33,348 nucleotides of DNA from an uncultured Lachnospiraceae bacterium (GTDB lineage Bacteria > Bacillota > Clostridia > Lachnospirales > Lachnospiraceae), in NCBI GenBank assembly GCA_902773435.1, contig CACYEN010000050.1, positions 1 through 33,348 on the forward strand, given 5' to 3'. This document shows, piece by piece, positions 16,540-25,546 of the stretch (the first letter of the stretch is position 1; every line of letters starts with the position of its first letter). Position numbers and translations under genes: made by a program. A model generated the notes under the pieces. The model had not been told where the DNA came from, did no database searches, and saw nothing but the letters and a program-made list of their open reading frames with translations.

Positions 16540-18339
16540 TCAGATCTCTCTCGTGGCCTGCCGCAGCCACTCGAACTCCTCGCCGTCGAGGAACGGCGAG
16601 ATCTTCTCCCACACTCTCCTGTGATAATCGTTCAGCCGTTCCCTGTCCAGCGGCTGCAGATAGGACGGATCGATCGCGTCGAGGTCGATCGGGGCGTAAG
16701 TCAGCGGCTCGAAGCGGTAGAACTCCCCGAACCCGTTCCGCTCATCCGGAACGCAGAGCAGGATGCTCTCGGTGCGGATCCCGTAGCGGTTCTCCCTGTA
16801 GATCCCGGGCTCGTCCGACGTGATCATTCCCGGGACGATATCGGCGTCCGGGCCTTCCTTCGGTGTGTGCGAGAACCGCTGGGGGCCTTCGTGGACGTTC
16901 AGGATATAGCCGATCCCGTGTCCGGTCCCGTGGTTGAATTCGCGCCTGTACCTGTAGAGAATCTCGCGGGCGAGCATATCCAGCTGGCAGCCCGTCGTTC
17001 CCCGCGCGAATTTCGCGTACATCAGGTTGAGATGAGCGGCCGCGACCAGCGTAAAGTCCGCCTTCATTTCGTCGGTGAGTTCTCCGAGTGCGATCGTCCT
17101 CGTGACGTCGGTCGTCGCCCCCAGGTACTGTCCCCCGGAGTCGACGAGCAGCATCCCCTCGGGCTTAACCTCGCTGCAGTGTTCGCTGTCGGCGGAGTAG
17201 TGGGCCATGGCGGCATTTCCCTTGTAGGCGGAGATCGTCGGGAACGACAGCCCGATAAATCCGGGGATTTCGGCCCTCAGCCCGTCCATCATCTCCGCCG
17301 CAGAGAGTTCGGTGACGCGTTCCCTTCCGACAGCCTTCCGGATCCTGCAGATAAACCTGCAGACCGCGACGGAGTCGAGGAGATAGTATTTCTTTGAGTT
17401 CTCGATCTCCGTCTCGTTCTTGACCGCCTTCATGATCTCGGTCGGGTTCTCCCGGTCGACGATCTCCTCTCTCTCCGCCAGGATCGAGAGCATCGCGTCG
17501 CTGATATTCCTGTGGTCACAGAGAATCGGTCCCTCAAAGTGATAGTTTCCGGTATATTCGAGGAATGTCTTGTAGTCGTGCAGCTTGATCCGGTTCTCCT
17601 TCGCGCAGGACGCGAGCTCGTCCGTGATCTCGCCCTTCTGGATGAAGAGGTCAACGGTCTCTTTTCCGATCAGGACGTGGCTGAGCGCGACGGGGCAGCA
17701 CTCCACGTCGCCTCCCCTGATGTTGAGCAGCCACATGATGTCGTCGAGCCTTGAGAGAAGGAAATGGGAGGCTCCGTTCTTCGCCATGAACTCCCTCACC
17801 GCCTCGATCTTCGAGGCAGCGCTTCTGCCCGTCAGATCTTCGGACAGGACCCTGACCGGGTGAACGGGCAGGGGCGGCCTGTCGATCCAGATTCTGTCCA
17901 CGAGGTCTTCCCCCGACTCGACCACCGCGCCTTTCCTCTTCGCGATCCGACGGTACTTTTCGCCCTCGGCGGCCTTTACGCAGGTTCCGTCCCAGGCGAT
18001 CGTCCTGTCCTTTCCCAGGTGTTCTTCGAGGTACTCGCAGACCGTCGGGACCCCGCTCTGCCCCGAGCGCATGAGGATGATGCCCGTGCCCTCGAGTTCG
18101 AGCGCCGCCGAGATAAAGTATCTCCCGTCTGTCCAGAGGTGGACGCCGTCCTGTTCGACGATCAGGACGACGTTGTCGCTGGTACATCCGGACAGATATT
18201 CGACTGTCTTAAAATGATCCCCCACATACTCCGACACATGGGGATCCGTCGATGTCACAAGGTAGAAGTCCGCCCCGGCGTTGGCCATCTCCTGCCGGAG
18301 CATGGCGATCCGCCTCCTGATATCCTCTTTTGAGGCCAT
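16540..18339 (-). CDS. Aminopeptidase P family (M24) Xaa-Pro aminopeptidase
   Basis: A 599-residue cytoplasmic metallopeptidase removing N-terminal residues before proline. Two creatinase-type N-terminal domains (to about 300, with LTGCTSDNVVLI-like and LWTDGRYFI) precede the pita-bread catalytic domain. The metal ligands can be seen in order: two Asp in LLVDSGGQYLGATTDVTRT, His in GTGHGIGYILNVHEGP, Glu in SDEPGIY, and Glu in GIRTESILL. The long three-domain form matches eukaryote-like aminopeptidase P common in clostridia. The start at 18339 is preceded by AGGAAGG with eight bases spacing; an upstream TTG is too close to it. The gene has its own promoter and a structured leader. Confidence 0.94.
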   Translation of the reverse strand: MASKEDIRRRIAMLRQEMANAGADFYLVTSTDPHVSEYVGDHFKTVEYLSGCTSDNVVLIVEQDGVHLWTDGRYFISAALELEGTGIILMRSGQSGVPTVCEYLEEHLGKDRTIAWDGTCVKAAEGEKYRRIAKRKGAVVESGEDLVDRIWIDRPPLPVHPVRVLSEDLTGRSAASKIEAVREFMAKNGASHFLLSRLDDIMWLLNIRGGDVECCPVALSHVLIGKETVDLFIQKGEITDELASCAKENRIKLHDYKTFLEYTGNYHFEGPILCDHRNISDAMLSILAEREEIVDRENPTEIMKAVKNETEIENSKKYYLLDSVAVCRFICRIRKAVGRERVTELSAAEMMDGLRAEIPGFIGLSFPTISAYKGNAAMAHYSADSEHCSEVKPEGMLLVDSGGQYLGATTDVTRTIALGELTDEMKADFTLVAAAHLNLMYAKFARGTTGCQLDMLAREILYRYRREFNHGTGHGIGYILNVHEGPQRFSHTPKEGPDADIVPGMITSDEPGIYRENRYGIRTESILLCVPDERNGFGEFYRFEPLTYAPIDLDAIDPSYLQPLDRERLNDYHRRVWEKISPFLDGEEFEWLRQATREI

Positions 18340-18366
18340 ACGCAATACCTTCCTGTTCTGTCAGGC

Positions 18367-18425
18367 TTAAAAGCAGAAGAGGCTTTTAAGATCCGTGACC
18401 GGATAACTGCCCCTCTTAGGGGGCA
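18367..18425 (-). promoter_or_regulatory. Two hairpins in the leader of the aminopeptidase gene
   Basis: The leader of about 90 bases holds TGCCCC/GGGGCA (18408-18425, six-base loop). Closer to the gene it holds TTAAAAGC/GCTTTTAA (18367-18389, eight pairs, seven-base loop). Neither is followed by a T-run. No known riboswitch or T-box is recognised. Confidence 0.4.
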
Positions 18426-18437
18426 ATTCACTTCGAC

Positions 18438-18466
18438 AGTATACCACAATTTGGGAAACCTGTGAA
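18438..18466 (-). promoter_or_regulatory. Sigma-70-type promoter for the aminopeptidase unit
   Basis: Minus-strand TTCACA (18461-18466) and TATACT (18438-18443) are 17 bases apart, in the gap after selD. The -35 box overlaps the T-rich tail of the selD terminator. Confidence 0.75.
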
Positions 18467-18498
18467 AAGAAATGAGACGGAGCCCCCGGCTCCGCCTC
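18464..18498 (-). terminator. Terminator at the end of the selenium operon (after selD)
   Basis: An 11-pair stem (18474-18484 with 18488-18498, one G-U, three-base loop) starts inside the last selD codons and is followed by ATTTCTTTT on the minus strand. It closes the run of selenium genes that starts at 27005. Confidence 0.85.
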
Positions 18499-19537
18499 AC
18501 CTCAGAAAGATCAGTTTTTCTTTTTTCTCCGTCACCGTGCCGATCACCGAGATCTCAGTGCCGATGCCCGCCTCCCTGAGCTCCCGGTACATGGCCGGGG
18601 CTTCGTCCCCGGGAACCGAGAACAGGAGTCCTCCCGACGACTGCGGGTCAAAGAGCAGGTCGCAGAGATAGTCCGGGATGTCCCCCCTGTCGACCTCGTC
18701 TCCAACGTATTCCATGTTGGAGTAAGCGCCTGCGGGGACGAACCCCATCCCTGCGAATTCCGCCGCCTCCGGAAGGAGCGCGACGCTTCGTGCATTGATC
18801 TCGAGCGAGACCCCGCTCCCCGACGCCATCTCATAGCAGTGTCCGATCAGTCCGAATCCGGTGATGTCGGTACACGCGTGGACGGTGTACCGCTCGGACA
18901 CCTTCTTCGCGGCTTTGTTGAGCGTGGTCATGACCTTCTGCGCTCTCGCGGCGCACTCATCCGAAGCGAGCCCACCCTTGACCGCCGTGTTGATTACGCC
19001 GTTCCCGATCTCTTTCGTGAGGATCAGGACGTCGCCCGGCCGGCAGCCGCAGTTTCTGTAGATCCTGTCCGGATGGACAATTCCTGTGACCGCGAGGCCG
19101 TACTTCGGCTCGTCGTCCTGCACGGAGTGTCCCCCCGACAGCACCGCTCCCGCCTCGCGCACCTTGTCCGCGCCTCCCCGCATGATCTCACTGAGTACAG
19201 ACGGGTCGAGGCAGTTGGGGAAGCACACGATGTTAAGCGCGACGAGGGGTTCCCCTCCCATCGCCCAGACATCGCTCAGGGCGTTGGCGGCCGCGATCTG
19301 CCCGAAGATATAGGGGTCGTCCGCGATCGGTGTGAAGAAATCAACCGTCTGGATCATCGCGATGTCGTCGCTGACTCTGTAGACAGCGGCGTCGTCGTTC
19401 GTATCCAGCCCGACAAGAAGCCTGTCGGATTCAAATTTTGGCAGCTTGCTCAGAACCTGAGCAAGGGTCCCGGGACCTATTTTAGCCGCTCACCCGGAAG
19501 TCTTCGCGAACTGCGTGAGTCTGATTCTCTCATCCAT
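18497..19537 (-). CDS. selD: Selenide, water dikinase (SelD), itself a selenoprotein
   Basis: SelD makes selenophosphate, the selenium donor for Sec-tRNA, from selenide and ATP. The true start is ATG at 19537, with AAGGGGGTGA just upstream. Codon 16 is an in-frame TGA (19490-19492), after which the same frame continues to TGA at 18497-18499, giving 346 residues. Around it the sequence is RLTQFAKTSG-Sec-AAKIGPGTL, which matches E. coli SelD RLTQYSHGAGCGCKI, so Sec takes the place of catalytic Cys17; the second Cys is Ala. Downstream blocks fit the family: LVGLDTNDDAAVY, TVDFFTPIADDPYIFGQIAAANALSD (read in parts), LSGGHSVQDDEPKYGLAVTG, DITGFGLIGHCYEMA and DPQSSGGLLFSV. An ordinary caller would begin at 19357 and lose 60 residues including the active site. 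It follows selB by 95 bases and is the last gene before the terminator. Confidence 0.95.
19445..19492 (-). promoter_or_regulatory. Bacterial SECIS element after the selD UGA codon
   Basis: The UGA occupies 19490-19492. Starting 25 bases after it is a perfect 9-bp stem (CTTGCTCAG against CTGAGCAAG, 19445-19465) with loop GTT, whose first base is G, about 33 bases from the UGA. That fits the usual bacterial SECIS geometry as I recall it (apical loop 16-37 bases from the UGA, G among its first bases). Between UGA and stem is a smaller self-complementary GGTCCCGGGACC (19466-19477). SelB would bind here to direct Sec insertion. Confidence 0.75.
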
Positions 19538-19632
19538 TGCGGTCACCCCCTTTCTGATAAGATTCATGAACCGGCACCCCGCGGAACAGCATCGGGCTGC
19601 CGGAATCAGGCGTATATATGCCCGGGGCGGCG

Positions 19633-21540
19633 TCAGCGGCCGCCGGGGCTCCCGGTCAGAAGAATTCTCGCGTCCCCGACGAGTCTTGTCAGTCCCTCTC
19701 CGTCGAAGTGCTCGAGAAACATCATGGCATACTTCCTGGAGGATCCGGTCGCCGTGCGGAATTCGGCGAGCGTGACGCGGCTGTTCTTCTCGAACATCTC
19801 CCGCAGCGTCGCCTCCGCCTCCTCAAGGACCTCCCCGGAGACGGCGCAGTCCTCCTTCAGGCGAACCAGCTCCCCGGCCGAGAGCATGTGCCGGAACATC
19901 TCCTCATACTCATGCCCGCGTCCGGCGAGATAGGCGCCGTCGGTCTCGGGCCTGTACCCGAACCGTCTGTAGTCGGCCGCGATCTCCCTCCGGATCTTCT
20001 CCTGGCCGGGGGACAGTCTGACGGAAAATGAAGCGAGCGATGCCGCCGCTCCCCTGAGCGCGATCACGCCCTCGTCCTCGAGCTCCTTCGCGACCTCTCC
20101 TGCCCGGGCGCTCCGCGCGCCGTCCCCGAACAGCCTCTCCAGGAACTCTCCCCGCTTCATGCCATGTGAGAGGGGATGCTTCGAATGGTATTCCCCGAGG
20201 ATCTCCTCCGCCCTGGACCGGATCTCCGCCAGGCAGGAGGCGGCGATGAGCCTCTCCCCGATCTTCACGGCGCGGCCGGAGGAGAGAAGTCCCTCGACAG
20301 CGCTTCGGATCTCCGCCCTTCCGAGGCCGGAGACGCTAAGGAGCGCATCCTCGTCCGTCATTGCGAAACCCGACCGCACGGCCTCGTCGAGAACCAGGTC
20401 CTCGTCCGACGTCTCAAGCGCCTGAAGACGGGTCAGAATCTCCGGCCTCCTCCGCTTGAGCCTTCGGGCATCGGCGTCAATGACCGCGCCGCCCCCGACC
20501 GTCGTCACCGGCGAGTAGAACCTCACGATATACCGGTCGCGGTTTCTCGCCGTCAGCGGGGTTTCGAAGAAGAACTGGGCATAGCACCGGCCGCCCGGGA
20601 GAAGCTCGTCCCGGTCGAGGAGCCGGACTCTCGCGATGAGCTCCTGCGTTCCGAGATAGAAATGCAGGCGCGATGAATTCCTGACGGCAAAACCGGCGTC
20701 CGGAAAGAGGGTGAGGCTCGCCGTGACGGCCTCCGTGACGCGCACCGTCCCGTCCTCCGCCAGAACGGATCCCCGACGGATCTCGTCCTTCCCCGCCCCC
20801 GTGATATTGAGGGCGGTCCTCATCCCCGCTCCCGCCTCCCGGATCCTCTCGTCGTGGTTTCTGATCTCGCGGACGCGGACCGCCTTCCCCTGCGGATAGA
20901 GGGAGAGGCTGGCGCCCTCGCTGACGGTCCCGTCACCGGCTGTCCCCGTCACGACGACGCCCGCTCCGCTCTTCGTGAAGACCCGGTCCACAGACATGCG
21001 GAATGGCCGGTCCTCTGTCCTCCCGCTCACGCGGTCGACAAGTTCACGGATGCCTGCCGCGAGATCAGCGATTCCCTCTCCGGTCAGGGCTGAGACCGGG
21101 AAGATGGGGGCCTCTTCGAGAAATGTCCCCTTCATCCGCCCGCGTATCTCCCCGGAGACGGCGGAAATCCACTCCCCGTCGACGAGGTCCGTCTTCGTGA
21201 GGGCGATGACGCCCTCCCTTACGCCCAGCAGCTGGAGGATCTCAAGGTGTTCCACGGTCTGGGGCATGACGCCGTCGTCGGCAGCGACGACCATGATGGC
21301 CGCGTCGATGCCCGAGGCGCCCGCCAGCATATTCCTGATGAAGCGCTCATGTCCGGGCACGTCGACGATCGAGACGTACCCGCCGCCCTCGAGGGGCATC
21401 TTCGCGAACCCGATGTCAATCGTAATCCCCCGCCTCTTCTCCTCCGCCCACCGGTCCGTATCCGTCCCGGTCAGCGAGCGGACGAGCTCGGTCTTCCCGT
21501 GATCGATGTGACCCGCGGTGCCGAGAACGAGCCTCTTCAT
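19633..21540 (-). CDS. selB: Selenocysteine-specific elongation factor SelB
   Basis: A 635-residue translation GTPase that carries Sec-tRNA to UGA codons marked by a SECIS. G1 is [11 protein letters not shown] (7-17), the effector region has [12 protein letters not shown]3 is DVPGHE, and G4 is TKTD. EF-Tu-like beta domains follow ([21 protein letters not shown]). The C-terminal third has the winged-helix repeats that bind SECIS RNA, ending with [20 protein letters not shown], typical of SelB wing 4. The start is ATG at 21540, overlapping the selA stop by four bases; an in-frame upstream extension inside selA has no support. The length matches SelB of other Firmicutes. Confidence 0.97.
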   Translation of the reverse strand: MKRLVLGTAGHIDHGKTELVRSLTGTDTDRWAEEKRRGITIDIGFAKMPLEGGGYVSIVDVPGHERFIRNMLAGASGIDAAIMVVAADDGVMPQTVEHLEILQLLGVREGVIALTKTDLVDGEWISAVSGEIRGRMKGTFLEEAPIFPVSALTGEGIADLAAGIRELVDRVSGRTEDRPFRMSVDRVFTKSGAGVVVTGTAGDGTVSEGASLSLYPQGKAVRVREIRNHDERIREAGAGMRTALNITGAGKDEIRRGSVLAEDGTVRVTEAVTASLTLFPDAGFAVRNSSRLHFYLGTQELIARVRLLDRDELLPGGRCYAQFFFETPLTARNRDRYIVRFYSPVTTVGGGAVIDADARRLKRRRPEILTRLQALETSDEDLVLDEAVRSGFAMTDEDALLSVSGLGRAEIRSAVEGLLSSGRAVKIGERLIAASCLAEIRSRAEEILGEYHSKHPLSHGMKRGEFLERLFGDGARSARAGEVAKELEDEGVIALRGAAASLASFSVRLSPGQEKIRREIAADYRRFGYRPETDGAYLAGRGHEYEEMFRHMLSAGELVRLKEDCAVSGEVLEEAEATLREMFEKNSRVTLAEFRTATGSSRKYAMMFLEHFDGEGLTRLVGDARILLTGSPGGR

Positions 21541-22955
21541 ACTTCCACCCTGTGCTCGCGGATCCGGGCCGCGAGGGCCGCGCACGCGGACGCGGCATCG
21601 TCGAATTCCCCGTCTTCCACGGTCCTGACCGAGATCAGGACCGCCCTGTCCTTTATCCTCGTGACGAGAGGAACACGGAGGCCCCTGAGGACCCGGTCCG
21701 CCTCCTCTCCGGACAGGCTGCCCGTCCCGACGCTCACAGCCGCCCCGGGAAGCACCACCCCGGGGATGGCGCCTCCGCCGATCTCATCCTCTGCCAGGGT
21801 GACGCTGACATCAAGGCCCGGCGCTTCCTCAAGAATCCGCTTCTTCAGCCTCTCCGCCCTCTCCCTGCATTCCTCCTCCGTCGAGGCCATCATCCGGAGA
21901 GCGGGGATCTTCTCTGCGGCGAGTTTAGGGTCGCGGCAGTACAAAAGCGCCGTCTCCAGCGCCGCCAGCGAGAGCTTGTCGATCCTCATCATTCGGGTCA
22001 GCTGGTTCTTTCTGATCCGGTCTATACAGGCCTTCCTTCCGGCGATAATCCCCGCCTGGGCTGAACCGAAGAGCTTGTCCGCCGAGAAGCAGACGACATC
22101 CGCTCCCTCCCTGATAGCCTTGCGGGCGGTGATCCCCTCCCTCAGTCCGACGGTCTCCGGGGGATATGCGAAAGCCGCCCCGCAGTCAAAGAGGAGGATG
22201 CAGTCCTCCTCCAGGGCCAGGTCCCTGAGTTCCCGGATTTCCGTCTCCTCCGTAAAGCCGCTGATGAGGAAATTGCTCCGGTGTACCTTGAGGAGGACGG
22301 AAACGTCCCGGTTCCGCACAGCGTCGGCGTAGTCGCTCAGCCGCGTCCTGTTGGTCGTCCCGACCTCGACGAGCTCGGTCCCGCTTGCGCCCATGATATC
22401 CGGCATCCGGAAGGAGCCCCCGATTTCGACGAGCTCCCCGCGCGAGACGGCGGTCTTTCTGTCCTTCGCGAGCGTGTTCAGCATAAGAAATACGGCTGCC
22501 GCGTTGTTGTTGACGACGATGGCAGCCTCGGCTCCTGTAACGCGGCAGAGCATCTCTTCGACGTGGCTGTACCTCGAGCCGCGCCTGCCGGTCGAAAGAT
22601 CATATTCAAGATTACTGTAGCCGGATAAGACTTCCTTCAGATGGTCGAGGACCTCGCCGCCGAGCGGGGCGCGGCCGAGATTCGTGTGAAGAATGACACC
22701 GGTCCCGTTGATCACGCGGCGCAGCGAGAAGTGAGATCCCTCTTCGAGCCTGTGAAGAACGGTCTCCTCGATGTCATCCGGTCCGGGCACGGAAGATATC
22801 CCGCCCGCAAGGATCTTCTCCCTGATCTCCGTGAGGACCGCGTTCAGCGTGTCCTTAACGACAGCATAGGGATACCGCGCCGCGGCCTCCCGCAGGCGGT
22901 CTCTTCCGAGCATGAAGTCCACTTTCGGAAGCTTTCGCATGAGTTCGCCGTTCAT
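21537..22955 (-). CDS. selA: L-seryl-tRNA(Sec) selenium transferase
   Basis: A 472-residue PLP enzyme that turns Ser-tRNA(Sec) into Sec-tRNA(Sec) with selenophosphate. The start at 22955 has AGAGGAGAG upstream. A longer open frame extends through the tRNA-Sec gene and is rejected. Landmarks are RRVINGTGVILHTNLGRAPL (in two parts from about 79), YSNLEYDL at 113-120, VVNNNAAAV at 147-155, LLFDCGAAF, and the PLP lysine K294 in CFSADKLFGSAQAGII. Its stop overlaps the selB start (ATGA). It lies 25 bases after the tRNA-Sec gene whose product is its substrate. Confidence 0.97.
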   Translation of the reverse strand: MNGELMRKLPKVDFMLGRDRLREAAARYPYAVVKDTLNAVLTEIREKILAGGISSVPGPDDIEETVLHRLEEGSHFSLRRVINGTGVILHTNLGRAPLGGEVLDHLKEVLSGYSNLEYDLSTGRRGSRYSHVEEMLCRVTGAEAAIVVNNNAAAVFLMLNTLAKDRKTAVSRGELVEIGGSFRMPDIMGASGTELVEVGTTNRTRLSDYADAVRNRDVSVLLKVHRSNFLISGFTEETEIRELRDLALEEDCILLFDCGAAFAYPPETVGLREGITARKAIREGADVVCFSADKLFGSAQAGIIAGRKACIDRIRKNQLTRMMRIDKLSLAALETALLYCRDPKLAAEKIPALRMMASTEEECRERAERLKKRILEEAPGLDVSVTLAEDEIGGGAIPGVVLPGAAVSVGTGSLSGEEADRVLRGLRVPLVTRIKDRAVLISVRTVEDGEFDDAASACAALAARIREHRVEV

Positions 22956-22980
22956 CCGGACTCTCCTCTGAATACTCTTT

Positions 22981-23075
22981 TGGCGAGAGCATGTGGGAAT
23001 CGAACCCACCCCAGCAGTCTCCTGCTGATACTGGTTTTGAAGACCAGAGGGCACACCAGTCGCCCGCCTGCTCCC
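22981..23075 (-). tRNA. selC: tRNA-Sec (UCA)
   Basis: A 95-base tRNA gene with CCA encoded. It has an acceptor stem of GGGAGCA against TGCTCTC (G-U at the second pair). The D stem is GGGC/GCCC, and the anticodon stem is CTGGT/ACCAG around loop CTTCAAA, with anticodon TCA at 23038-23040. The long variable arm has stem CAGCAG/CTGCTG. The T arm is GTGGG/CCCAC around TTCGATT. The UCA anticodon together with the long variable arm identifies tRNA-Sec. It sits between lysR (28 bases) and selA (25 bases) in the same direction, so it is probably cut from the operon transcript. Confidence 0.96.
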
Positions 23076-23103
23076 ATCAGGCAAAATCTTAGCACACGAA
23101 AAA

Positions 23104-24012
23104 TCAGCCAACAAGCCCCTTTCTGGCGCTTCTGATGTTCTCGAGCAATACCTTTGCCGGCTCCTGCAGTTCCGCCCCCGTCCGCGTCACCGCGTAAAAC
23201 GCCCGCGTCATCGGACAGCGCTCCATCTCAAACGCCAGGATCCTCCCGTAGGGAAGGTAGTAGTCCGCGGCGAGCTTTGAGACGATCGAGATTCCGAGCC
23301 CGTCCTCGACGCACCGTATCACCCCCTCGGTGGAACCCACCTCCGCCGAGATCCGGAGCTTCTCGGGCCCGATGCCGAGCGGCTCCATAAAGGCCTGCAT
23401 GGCGGACCGCGTCCCGGAGCCGTCCTCGCGCATGACGAAGGGGTAGCTCAGGAACAGCTCTTCGGGAAATGAGCCGGGAATCCCCCGGAAGAACGGGCTC
23501 GCGGGTGTTATGATTACGAGTTTCTCCTGGAACAGGGGCTCGAAGCAGAGATCGCTGCCTCTCTCGGTATTGCCGACGATACCGATCTCCGCTCCGCCGT
23601 TCCTCACGGCGCTGATCGCATCCTTAGTGTCCCCGTTCCTGATGCAGACCTTAAGACCCGGGAAACGCCCGTGAAGCAGCCGGATCATGTCCGGCAGGAA
23701 ATACTGCGCCGGAACGGACGAGGCGGCAATCACGAGGTTCCCTTCCTTCTCCCCCGACATCTGCCTTATGTCGGTCTCCGCTCTCCGGCAGAAGCTTTCG
23801 ATCTGAAGGCCGTACTGATACAGGAGCTCTCCCTCCGGCGTCAGCTGAATCTGTCTCGTCGACCGCACGAGAAGGCGGCATCCGAAGTGCTCTTCGAGCG
23901 AGCGTATATGAGCGCTGACGGTCGGCTGAGAGATATACAGGGCTTCGGCTGCCTTCGAGAAGCTCTTCTGTCTCACGACCTCGAGGAATACTTCGATCTG
24001 TTTTAACTCCAT
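23104..24012 (-). CDS. LysR-family regulator of the selenium cluster
   Basis: A 302-residue LysR-type transcription factor. The N-terminal winged helix holds FSKAAEALYISQPTVSAHI (residues about 18-36), followed by the linker helix. The C-terminal effector domain starts near LVIAASSVPAQYFLP, a pattern of the CysB/CysL-like branch that senses sulfur or related small molecules. Position inside the selenium operon and resemblance to selenium-metabolism-associated LysR proteins suggest it controls this cluster or selenium genes elsewhere; the ligand is unknown. GGAG lies seven bases before the ATG. It follows the desulfurase gene by 22 bases and precedes tRNA-Sec by 28. Confidence 0.92.
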   Translation of the reverse strand: MELKQIEVFLEVVRQKSFSKAAEALYISQPTVSAHIRSLEEHFGCRLLVRSTRQIQLTPEGELLYQYGLQIESFCRRAETDIRQMSGEKEGNLVIAASSVPAQYFLPDMIRLLHGRFPGLKVCIRNGDTKDAISAVRNGGAEIGIVGNTERGSDLCFEPLFQEKLVIITPASPFFRGIPGSFPEELFLSYPFVMREDGSGTRSAMQAFMEPLGIGPEKLRISAEVGSTEGVIRCVEDGLGISIVSKLAADYYLPYGRILAFEMERCPMTRAFYAVTRTGAELQEPAKVLLENIRSARKGLVG

Positions 24013-24034
24013 GGCTGATCTCCGCTTGAGGGAT

Positions 24035-25189
24035 TCACATCACGATGTCCCGTATCGCGCCGACGGCCCGCGTGACGTCCTCCTCCGTATTAAAATATCC
24101 GAATGAGAACCGTACGGTTCCCCCGGGAAATGTCCCCATCGCCCTGTGCGCGAGCGGCGCGCAGTGAAGCCCGCACCTCGTCATGACCCCGTACTCCCCC
24201 TCGAGCAGGGCCGAAGTCTCCGCGTTGTCGAACCCGTCGAAATCGAGGGAGACGACCGCGATGCGCTCATCCTCCGGCCCGACCCCGACCGGGCGCGCGC
24301 ACGGAATCTCACCGATTTCCTTAAGAAAGAGCCGTGCAAGGGACATCTCCTTCTCCCTCACCGCTTCTATCCCGGTCCCGATAAGAAAATCCAGAGCCCT
24401 GTCGAGGCCGTAAATCCCGGGCAGGTTCAGTGTGCCCGGCTCGAAGCGGTCCGGGAGAAATTCCGGCATGACGAGGAGATCCGACCGGCTCCCGGTTCCT
24501 CCGAGTACGGTCGGGACCAGTTCTTCCGCCAGTTCATCGGTGAGAAGAAGCGCGCCGGTCCCCTGCGGGCCGAGCAGCCCCTTGTGGCCCGTGACGCAGA
24601 GCCCGCTGATCTTCATTCGCTCCATATCGATGGGAACCGCTCCGGCGCTCTGTGCCGCGTCCAGGACAAAGAAGATGCCCTTCGCGCTGCAGATCTCCCC
24701 GATCTTCGCGGCGTCCTGAAGGACTCCGAAGACATTTGACGCGTGGTTGATAACGCAGAGCCTCGTCCCCGGCACAAGCGCCCTCTCAAGAGCCGAAAGA
24801 TCCAGTCTCCCGGTAGCCGGGTCGACCGGCGCTTCCCTGACCGCGACGCCCTCCCTCTTAAGCGCCTCACATGGCCTGGCGACGGCATTGTGTTCCAGGG
24901 CGGAGATGACGACGCTGTCCCCGGGGCGCAGAAGACCCCTGAGCACATAATTCAGGCTGTATGTGACGGACGGGGTGAAGATGACGTTCTTCTCTCTCCT
25001 GAGCCCGAAGAGGCTCGCGAGCTTTCTCCTCGTCCCGAGGACGAACCCCCCTGCCTCGTACGCCTTCTGATAGCTTCCCCTGCCTATATTGCAGCCGATC
25101 TCCTCGATGAAGTATTTCATCGCCTCCCCTGTGCCGGGGGCTTTCGGATAAGATGTGCTGCTGTTGTCCAGATAGATTCCGTTCTTCAT
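24035..25189 (-). CDS. Cysteine desulfurase/selenocysteine lyase-like PLP enzyme
   Basis: A 384-residue class-V aminotransferase-fold enzyme. The N-terminus is MKNGIYLDNSSTSYPK. PLP lysine K203 lies in VTGHKGLLGPQGTG, LDAAQSAGAVPID holds the cofactor Asp, and active-site Cys343 lies in TRCGLHCAPLAH. GTVRFSFGYFNTEEDV closes the protein. This is the subgroup related to Enterococcus EF2568, typically found with selD and selenium-dependent molybdenum hydroxylase genes. It probably delivers selenium or sulfur as a persulfide or perselenide to SelD or to a TusA/DUF3343 carrier; which element is inference from context. The start at 25189 rests on alignment to the family. Its ribosome binding site is weak, and an in-frame start at 25282 overlapping the preceding gene cannot be excluded. 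Confidence 0.92.
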   Translation of the reverse strand: MKNGIYLDNSSTSYPKAPGTGEAMKYFIEEIGCNIGRGSYQKAYEAGGFVLGTRRKLASLFGLRREKNVIFTPSVTYSLNYVLRGLLRPGDSVVISALEHNAVARPCEALKREGVAVREAPVDPATGRLDLSALERALVPGTRLCVINHASNVFGVLQDAAKIGEICSAKGIFFVLDAAQSAGAVPIDMERMKISGLCVTGHKGLLGPQGTGALLLTDELAEELVPTVLGGTGSRSDLLVMPEFLPDRFEPGTLNLPGIYGLDRALDFLIGTGIEAVREKEMSLARLFLKEIGEIPCARPVGVGPEDERIAVVSLDFDGFDNAETSALLEGEYGVMTRCGLHCAPLAHRAMGTFPGGTVRFSFGYFNTEEDVTRAVGAIRDIVM

Positions 25190-25268
25190 GTCAAAAAGCG
25201 ATTTCCGTTCCTCAGACGCTGAATTGCGATCAGGCCCTCGGCCTCCGCATGGGTGTATTCCCGGCCTG

Positions 25269-25511
25269 TCAGACGAGAACACTCAGCTCACAGACCCCCT
25301 CCGGCTCGATGTCAAGCTCTTTCAGAGCCTGCAGGACTTCCCCGCGCGCGTCCGGGGGAGCGCTCCAGGACAGGCCGCAGGAGGCCGAGATACTGCGGGG
25401 CACCGGGATCAGGCGGCCCGGGACTCCCTTCTTCCTGAGTCCGAGATCAGCCGCCATCGCGTCAGCGGTGATGTGAAATGTTATTATCGCCCGAAGTTCC
25501 TTCTTTCTCAT
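25269..25511 (-). CDS. DUF3343 putative Se/S carrier protein
   Basis: An 80-residue protein of the DUF3343 family, small proteins that recur in selenium gene clusters and are thought to carry selenium or sulfur. It has an N-terminal strand-helix (LRAIITFHITADAMAADLGL), PVPRSISASCGLSW with one invariant-looking Cys in a CG motif, and a C-terminal helix (GEVLQALKELDIEPEGV). The start at 25511 has GGAG eight bases upstream; an ATG ten codons earlier has none. It lies 79 bases before the desulfurase gene, with which it probably interacts, as an inference from consistent neighbourhood. Confidence 0.88.
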   Translation of the reverse strand: MRKKELRAIITFHITADAMAADLGLRKKGVPGRLIPVPRSISASCGLSWSAPPDARGEVLQALKELDIEPEGVCELSVLV

Positions 25512-25546
25512 ACCGGTCACTCCGTCTTCCTTCGCGCGCATATGAA

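Noticed and set aside
22956..23114. N-terminal extension of SelA through the tRNA-Sec gene
   Set aside because: The extension translates the tRNA and has no family similarity; a good binding site precedes the ATG at 22955.
25232..25271. Second possible Sec codon: TGA at the end of the DUF3343 gene
   Set aside because: Read-through gives only about a dozen residues before another TGA, with no conserved sequence and no SECIS-like hairpin. The protein already has its family length.
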